A stretch of 17,903 bases of DNA from Planctomycetaceae bacterium. Its GTDB lineage: Bacteria > Planctomycetota > Planctomycetia > Pirellulales > Thermoguttaceae. The notes beneath the pieces were generated by a model that did no database searches, was not told the DNA's origin, and saw only the letters and a list, made by a program, of their open reading frames with translations. The position numbers and the translations under genes were made by a program. Positions within the stretch are counted from its first letter, which is position 1. Every line of letters begins with the position of its first letter. Below, one piece after another: positions 14,350 to 17,903 of this stretch. The stretch spans positions 1-17,903 of the forward strand of contig JAITKS010000313.1 of the NCBI GenBank assembly GCA_031278315.1, written 5' to 3'.

Positions 14350-14433
14350 CTATGCCGGCGGAAACGAACCAACCAGCGAAAAAACGACGCCTAAAATCGA
14401 AAGCTGAATATTGTATCTTGTTTTCTGATTCAT
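14350..14433 (-). CDS. possible 27-residue hydrophobic small protein upstream of rpoC
   Basis: An ATG at 14433-14431 opens 27 codons ending in TAG (14352-14350). AGAGG lies 7 nt before the ATG, a better-spaced Shine-Dalgarno than most annotated genes here have. The product starts MNQKTRYNIQ, continues with the hydrophobic LSILGVVFSLVG and ends SFPPA, so it could insert into or target the membrane. It sits 38 nt before rpoC. It could be a leader peptide, a small membrane protein or chance. A possible promoter overlaps its start, and transcripts from that promoter would lack it. Confidence 0.35.
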   Translation of the reverse strand: MNQKTRYNIQLSILGVVFSLVGSFPPA

Positions 14434-14437
14434 GCAA
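14410..14437 (-). promoter_or_regulatory. candidate rpoC promoter
   Basis: On the minus strand TTGCAT (14437-14432) and TACAAT (14415-14410) are separated by 16 nt. The -10 box matches consensus at five of six positions, the -35 box at three. Initiation near 14403 would give rpoC a leader of about 90 nt. Because rpoC is not behind rpoB here, it needs its own promoter or read-through from the lipoprotein gene. Confidence 0.35.
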
Positions 14438-14474
14438 TAGCCTCTATTCTGATACCTTTGGAATAACTTTTTAA

Positions 14475-14493
14475 TATTTCACTGATATATTAC
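14475..14493 (-). repeat. stop-associated motif, lipoprotein gene 3' end
   Basis: Minus-strand GTAATATATCAGTGAAAT begins at 14493, 20 nt after the stop codon of the DUF1559-like gene, in sense orientation. Confidence 0.75.
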
Positions 14494-14513
14494 GAAAAAA
14501 TCTTTTGGGGTAT

Positions 14514-16598
14514 TTAATTCTTCGGCATGATAATTGGTAATGTTACGGACGGCGGCGGAGAATTAGACGAACCGTGATCGTGATTATGATCATGTCCTTC
14601 GTGATTGTGACCTTCGTGATTATGATCGTGTCCGTGATGATCGTGATCGTGATGATCGTGTCCGTCGTGATCGTGATGTTCGTGTCCGTCGTGATCGTGT
14701 CCGTCGTGGTTGTGATTATTTATTTGGTTTTGGTTTAGAGGCGGCGGGAGAGGTTTATCTTTGATGAGAGCAGTCAGCAGTGTACGTTGTAATTGACTTT
14801 GCTGGTTATTGGGCGGTAAGAAATTTTGCACGATGGGGACGCTTGAAAAGCTTATACCGATGATAGTATCGCCGAAAATTTTATTTAAATTATTTTCGTC
14901 GAATATTAATTCATCTGGTTTTGTCCATTCGATTGCGTTTTCGGGGGCGGTTTGTATGAGCAAGAGTGTATGAAAAGGTTGTTTAATTTTTTCGATAGTA
15001 AGTTCTGTATCAGCCAGAGGAGTTTCTGGTGAAGTGAAACGTTGTATTTGTGTTTTTCCTTTATCGATATTATTATCGATTGGAATAAATGCGGCTGGTA
15101 TATTTTCGAGTAATTTAATATTTGTTGGGCTGTCCCATGGTTCTTTCAGGTTGAATTTGTTGTAGAGTTCTTGTTGACCTATTAGCGGTAGAATTGCGAT
15201 TCTCCAGCTTAAAATTGGTTTTCCGTCGTCGTTTCGGATTGGCTGCGGGAATTTTTTATTTAATTTATCGTATTGGATGGAAACATCGGCCAGATTTTTT
15301 AGTTGTTCGACTTTGTTTATTAATATTTTTTCTTTTTGCAATCGAGTTGACATTTCAGCTATACCGTCTTTTATAGTTTTATCGAATCCGTCGAATTTAT
15401 TTATTCGGAAATAGAATCCGGCGGAGTCTTCTGTTTTTTCGATTTCGATTGATTTAAGTAAATTTATTGTTGTATCTTTTGACAGTGGTAGTGATGCCAT
15501 TGTTTCATCTTTCATTGCTGCGAATGTAGTTTGTGCTGTGATGTGTATTCCGAGAAATATTTCGTGTATTTTTGTTGCGCCTTCGTCGTTGATTGCGTCG
15601 TATCGAATTGACAGCATCGGTTTTTTGACTTGTGCATCTGGTTTAACGGTTAGATTTATTGCGCGAAAATTCTGTACGAATTGTTGTGCGTTTGTTTCTC
15701 CGAGATATGAGACAATTGTTCCGACGAATGGGATTTCGATCAAACGTTGCGGGTCAGCGTTGATTCCTTCCCATGAAGCTGATAGTGTCAATATGTTTGA
15801 GTTAGTATCTAATCTTTTTAATCGTTTAACTGCTGCGCTGTCGGTAGAATTTTTTTCGGCGAGTAATTTATTAGCGTCATCTGTCAGCATAATAAATATT
15901 ACGACAGTGTTATCATTGGGGGCAAATATTCCGGCGCGGATTTGATCGGTTGGAATTTTAGGGGGGAGCAAGTTGTAATATTCGATTTTTGCAATTTGTT
16001 TTTTAATTGATTCGAGTGATTGATTAGATTGTGAATTACAAATTGTTTGGATCATTGTTTTGGCGATTGGTTCAGTTAGATTGAATATAATTGTGCGGCG
16101 TAGAGCTAATGATTGACGTTTAGTTATAGTACCGTTTTGGGCGGGTGCGTCTAGTGTGAAAATGCCTTGCGGTGCGGCGGCGAGTGTGAATCGTTCTATT
16201 TTAGAGTAATCGATTTGGAAGGGAATTTGAAATATAGTATTGAGCAGGTTGGTCAGGACTTCTTCGGAATTTTTACCGACTTCTGTATTGAAAAACTTTT
16301 TCGGTTGTCCTGTCAGTACGTAGTAGGAATCGTGTAAGAACCAGCGTGTATCAAAATCATTTTCAGTTGGGCTGAGTGAGTTTAACATTTCGTTAGTCGG
16401 CGGGGCGGCTTGTAATCGGGGTGAGTTATTTTGATTAGTATTTGTCGGATTGGGGAGATTATTGACTGATTGATTTGGATCAGTATTTACATTCCCGTTT
16501 GGGGAATTGAGTATTTGAGTTTCGCTATTGATTTTATCGGCGCAACCGGAAACTGATATTGCGTAGGCAAACAGTATTGTCAAAAAAAATGTTTTCAT
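14514..16598 (-). CDS. DUF1559-like lipoprotein with His-rich C-terminal tail
   Basis: This is a predicted secreted lipoprotein. The signal peptide ends at the lipobox SVSGC with Cys19 lipidated. A Pro/Asn/Thr-rich linker follows (about 30-68), then a large unrecognised region (70-425). Residues about 430-615 resemble the DUF1559 domain abundant in planctomycetes: KKFPQPIRNDDGKPILSWRI, then LPLIGQQELYNKFN, EPWDSP and, later, ENAIEWTKPDEL. The tail (629-675) consists almost only of His, Asp, Gly, Asn and Glu, with 23 His in 49 positions (628-676), a likely binder of zinc, nickel or copper outside the membrane. The usual DUF1559 N-terminal pilin-like prepilin motif is absent and replaced by lipidation. 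It lies on the rpoC strand, 202 bp upstream. The metal-binding role is inferred from composition; the rest of the function is unknown. Confidence 0.82.
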   Translation of the reverse strand: MKTFFLTILFAYAISVSGCADKINSETQILNSPNGNVNTDPNQSVNNLPNPTNTNQNNSPRLQAAPPTNEMLNSLSPTENDFDTRWFLHDSYYVLTGQPKKFFNTEVGKNSEEVLTNLLNTIFQIPFQIDYSKIERFTLAAAPQGIFTLDAPAQNGTITKRQSLALRRTIIFNLTEPIAKTMIQTICNSQSNQSLESIKKQIAKIEYYNLLPPKIPTDQIRAGIFAPNDNTVVIFIMLTDDANKLLAEKNSTDSAAVKRLKRLDTNSNILTLSASWEGINADPQRLIEIPFVGTIVSYLGETNAQQFVQNFRAINLTVKPDAQVKKPMLSIRYDAINDEGATKIHEIFLGIHITAQTTFAAMKDETMASLPLSKDTTINLLKSIEIEKTEDSAGFYFRINKFDGFDKTIKDGIAEMSTRLQKEKILINKVEQLKNLADVSIQYDKLNKKFPQPIRNDDGKPILSWRIAILPLIGQQELYNKFNLKEPWDSPTNIKLLENIPAAFIPIDNNIDKGKTQIQRFTSPETPLADTELTIEKIKQPFHTLLLIQTAPENAIEWTKPDELIFDENNLNKIFGDTIIGISFSSVPIVQNFLPPNNQQSQLQRTLLTALIKDKPLPPPLNQNQINNHNHDGHDHDGHEHHDHDGHDHHDHDHHGHDHNHEGHNHEGHDHNHDHGSSNSPPPSVTLPIIMPKN
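14574..14717 (-). repeat. coding repeat tract for His/Asp-rich tail
   Basis: The plus strand is an irregular array of GATCGTG, GTCCGTG and GATGATCGTG units with an underlying 6-bp (two-codon, Asp-His) period and interspersed Gly codons. The period divides by three, so length changes preserve the frame. Confidence 0.85.
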
Positions 16599-16678
16599 TT
16601 TAATTTAGTTTGGAGTTTTAAACGGTTTTAGGTTATGCATACCGTATTATAAATTTCGGCGGAGTGCAAGCGGTTTAT

Positions 16679-16710
16679 TAAAAGTCTGTTTTTTAGTTAG
16701 CGGACTTTTA
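16679..16710. repeat. hairpin
   Basis: TAAAAGTC (16679-16686) and GACTTTTA (16703-16710) form a perfect 8-bp stem around a 16-nt T-rich loop. It lies between two oppositely oriented half-elements of the palindromic family seen at 1283-1325. Confidence 0.5.
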
Positions 16711-16962
16711 CGCATTTATATCGGCGAATTTCATAGTATGATATGTATAATATGAGTGTTTCAAAAAAACCGTTATGAAAGTTGTTAGTTGAAAAGTAAG
16801 TTGGTTAGAATTGTTTTTGGTAAATTGCAAATGTTATCAAAACATAAAGAACATACATTATTCTTTGTGAATATTTTGACTATATATCATTTGCGGAGTG
16901 CAGTATTGTATTAGAATCACAAAAAGATACAACTCATTCGAGTAAACATTTGCAAGCGGTAC

Positions 16963-16990
16963 ATTTTTATTAGAGTATTTTTATTAGAGT
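16963..16990 (+). repeat. 14-bp tandem duplication
   Basis: ATTTTTATTAGAGT occurs twice in direct succession (16963-16976 and 16977-16990), immediately before the repeat-module run. Confidence 0.85.
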
Positions 16991-17009
16991 ATATAGTATA
17001 ATTTTTTTT

Positions 17010-17071
17010 GTAATATCTCAGTGAAATAATTTATTGTTACCGGATCGCGGTCGTCTCGACCGCATCTTTAG
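17010..17071 (+). repeat. 62-bp motif-plus-hairpin unit, copy 2
   Basis: It starts with a variant of the stop-associated motif (GTAATATCTCAGTGAAAT) and carries the hairpin GCGGTCG-TCT-CGACCGC (17047-17063), ending CATCTTTAG as in 2129-2190. There is no recognisable plus-strand gene upstream of it. Confidence 0.85.
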
Positions 17072-17076
17072 TTTTG

Positions 17077-17146
17077 TTTTTTGTACAAAAAAGATGCAGG
17101 CGAGACGCCTGCGTTCCTCCTAATATTAGTTTTTAGTAATTCACTT
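17077..17146 (+). repeat. palindrome-plus-hairpin repeat module, copy 2
   Basis: The perfect palindrome TTTTTTGTACAAAAAA (17077-17092) is followed by the hairpin GCAGGCG-AGA-CGCCTGC (17096-17112) and the conserved tail with CTAATATTAGTTTTTAG. It matches 172-240 with few changes and here joins directly to the 62-bp unit. Confidence 0.85.
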
Positions 17147-17161
17147 AAATTTAAAATTTAA

Positions 17162-17241
17162 AATTTAAAATCTAAAATTACAAAATCTTCTTTCTCTGTG
17201 TTCTCTGTGTCCTCTGTGGTTAATAAAAAAAATAAGATTAG
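17162..17241 (+). repeat. 80-bp dispersed module with CTCTGTGT iterations, copy 2
   Basis: It matches 3258-3338 from AATTTAAAATCTAAAATTAC to GATTAG. It is preceded by two extra AAATTTAAA-type iterations. Confidence 0.85.
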
Positions 17242-17293
17242 GGCGTATGGTATGCCTAGGGCGTGTGCGTATGGGGCGTATGCGATACGCCCC
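17241..17293 (+). repeat. GC-rich hairpin repeat (GGGCGTAT family)
   Basis: GGGGCGTAT (17273-17281), loop GCG, ATACGCCCC (17285-17293) is a perfect 9-bp stem. Just upstream, GGGCGTATGGTATGCC (from 17241) is a degenerate relative. It closes the run of modules that begins at 17010. Confidence 0.8.
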
Positions 17294-17455
17294 TACGTTG
17301 CGTCAAACGTGTTTGTCTGTATGCGTACTGACCACTAACATCCTCCCTTCTTTCTTTTTTTTGATGATTGGATATATTTATTTTCATTCGTGTTTATTGA
17401 TTGTATTTGAGCAATCAACTTTTAACTTTCAAAATTTAACAATATCAAACTAATA

Positions 17456-17903
17456 ATGAGCAAACAACGTAAAAAATCAACTAAATCGACAAATGCACCA
17501 AAAACTGCATCTTTGAAAAATTCAACTAAATCTTATAGTTGGCAAGAACCATTAGATACACAGTTTGTCAAAACACCGGTAAGTCACGATATTTTTTTTG
17601 AATTGGTTTTTCAAATCAAAAGAGTAGCTATAGCATTTATGAAATTCATTTTGCCCCTCGAATTTTATGAACAATTAGATTGGTCGAAAATCAATATCTC
17701 GGTTAGTCGATATCGGGATGATTTTTTTAAAGAATATCGTACAGATATGGTCTATAAAATCCAACTTAAAGATGCCGGCAACGACGGCAATGATAATGAT
17801 TACTTTCAAGTTGGTTTTATAATCGAACATAAAAGTTACAATAAACCGCACACTATAATGCAACTGTTCAACTACGAAAAACAAGCAATCGACAAAGAAA
17901 TCA
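17456..17903 (+). CDS. Rpn-family PD-(D/E)XK nuclease, 5' part
   Basis: The open frame runs off the window edge after 149 residues, about half the family's usual 290-330. After a basic N-terminal tail (1-27), the sequence shows the Rpn/transposase_31 (YhgA-like) layout. PVSHDIFFELVF (41-52) matches the HDxFFKxLF start. LPLEFYEQLDWSKINI (67-82) corresponds to the LPxELxxxLDxxxL segment. FFKEYRTDMVYKIQL carries the putative catalytic Asp97, and VGFIIEHKSYNKPHTIMQLF carries Glu124 and Lys126 of the ExK motif. Characterised Rpn proteins are DNases implicated in recombination, and such genes are often mobile or multicopy. An Asp/Asn insert (GNDGNDND, 108-115) lies between the catalytic strands. 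The ATG at 17456 has no Shine-Dalgarno. It sits directly behind a dense repeat cluster. Confidence 0.88.
   Translation, partial: MSKQRKKSTKSTNAPKTASLKNSTKSYSWQEPLDTQFVKTPVSHDIFFELVFQIKRVAIAFMKFILPLEFYEQLDWSKINISVSRYRDDFFKEYRTDMVYKIQLKDAGNDGNDNDYFQVGFIIEHKSYNKPHTIMQLFNYEKQAIDKEI

Larger units (their letters stand above)
16599..17455. other. 857-bp intergenic region built largely of repeats
   Basis: No gene is recognised. From left to right it holds palindrome half-elements (16642-16660 and 16729-16752), a hairpin (16679-16710), a 14-bp tandem duplication (16963-16990) and then a continuous run of repeat modules from 17010 to about 17293. The remaining 17300-17455 is AT-rich upstream sequence of the nuclease gene. 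The promoter of the lipoprotein gene should lie near 16620-16700 on the minus strand. Confidence 0.7.

Noticed and set aside
13982..14407. Plus-strand 141-residue frame opposite the rpoC start
   Set aside because: It lies antisense to highly conserved rpoC sequence and shows no family features.
3421..16598. Functional link between the metal ATPase and the His-rich lipoprotein as one metal system
   Set aside because: The genes lie about 9 kb apart with unrelated genes between them; shared metal chemistry alone does not support a system.
17247..17453. 68-residue plus-strand frame
   Set aside because: It starts inside a hairpin repeat module and has no recognisable domain or ribosome binding site.

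Overview
The window is AT-rich bacterial chromosome. It looks like a low-GC member of the Planctomycetota or a close PVC relative. Three protein types support this: a FabZ-like dehydratase with the planctomycete-style N-terminus (MHWYWIDR...), an excisionase-type HTH fused to a PTS EIIA domain, and a lipoprotein with a DUF1559-like region (SWRIAILP...QQELYNKF...EPWDSP). The assignment rests on family recognition alone; no search was run. Coding is sparse: about ten protein genes and one tRNA in 17.9 kb, with many long intergenic stretches full of short repeats. Only the HTH-EIIA gene has a textbook Shine-Dalgarno sequence. ACP and rpoC have purine-rich matches at long spacing, and most other genes show none.

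Layout. 1-2078: a possible tail of an upstream gene, then an extended acyl carrier protein and a FabZ-like dehydratase (+), separated by 452 bp of inverted repeats. 2315-5586: a GT2 glycosyltransferase and a heavy-metal P1B-type ATPase, both on the minus strand. 6144-7946: a BatE-like TPR/SH3 lipoprotein and an HTH-EIIA regulator (+), separated by an A/T-rich tandem array. 8162-8276: tRNA-Val(UAC) and its terminator. 8391-9653: an unknown protein with an uninterrupted acidic domain of about 111 residues (-). 9920-16598: rpoC (-), preceded not by rpoB but by a possible 27-codon ORF and a DUF1559-like lipoprotein with a His-rich tail. 16599-17455: a repeat-rich gap. 17456-end: the start of an Rpn-type PD-(D/E)XK nuclease gene.

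The ACP and dehydratase probably serve one fatty-acid-type pathway, whose ketosynthase is not in the window. The remaining genes show no obvious shared pathway.

The most unusual feature is in the non-coding DNA. An 18-bp motif, GTAATATATCAGYGGAAT, occurs about ten times. In five clear cases, and a sixth at the window edge, it lies 6-50 nt after a stop codon in the sense orientation of that gene. Around it is a set of mix-and-match repeat modules of 20-80 bp. Several contain GC-rich hairpins with 7-9 bp stems and 3-nt loops, and they recur in different combinations at 31-240, 2129-2241, 3258-3395, 9840-9900 and 17010-17293. A second theme is low-complexity polar tracts (Asp/Asn/Ser or His/Asp) encoded by short tandem DNA repeats inside otherwise unrelated proteins.
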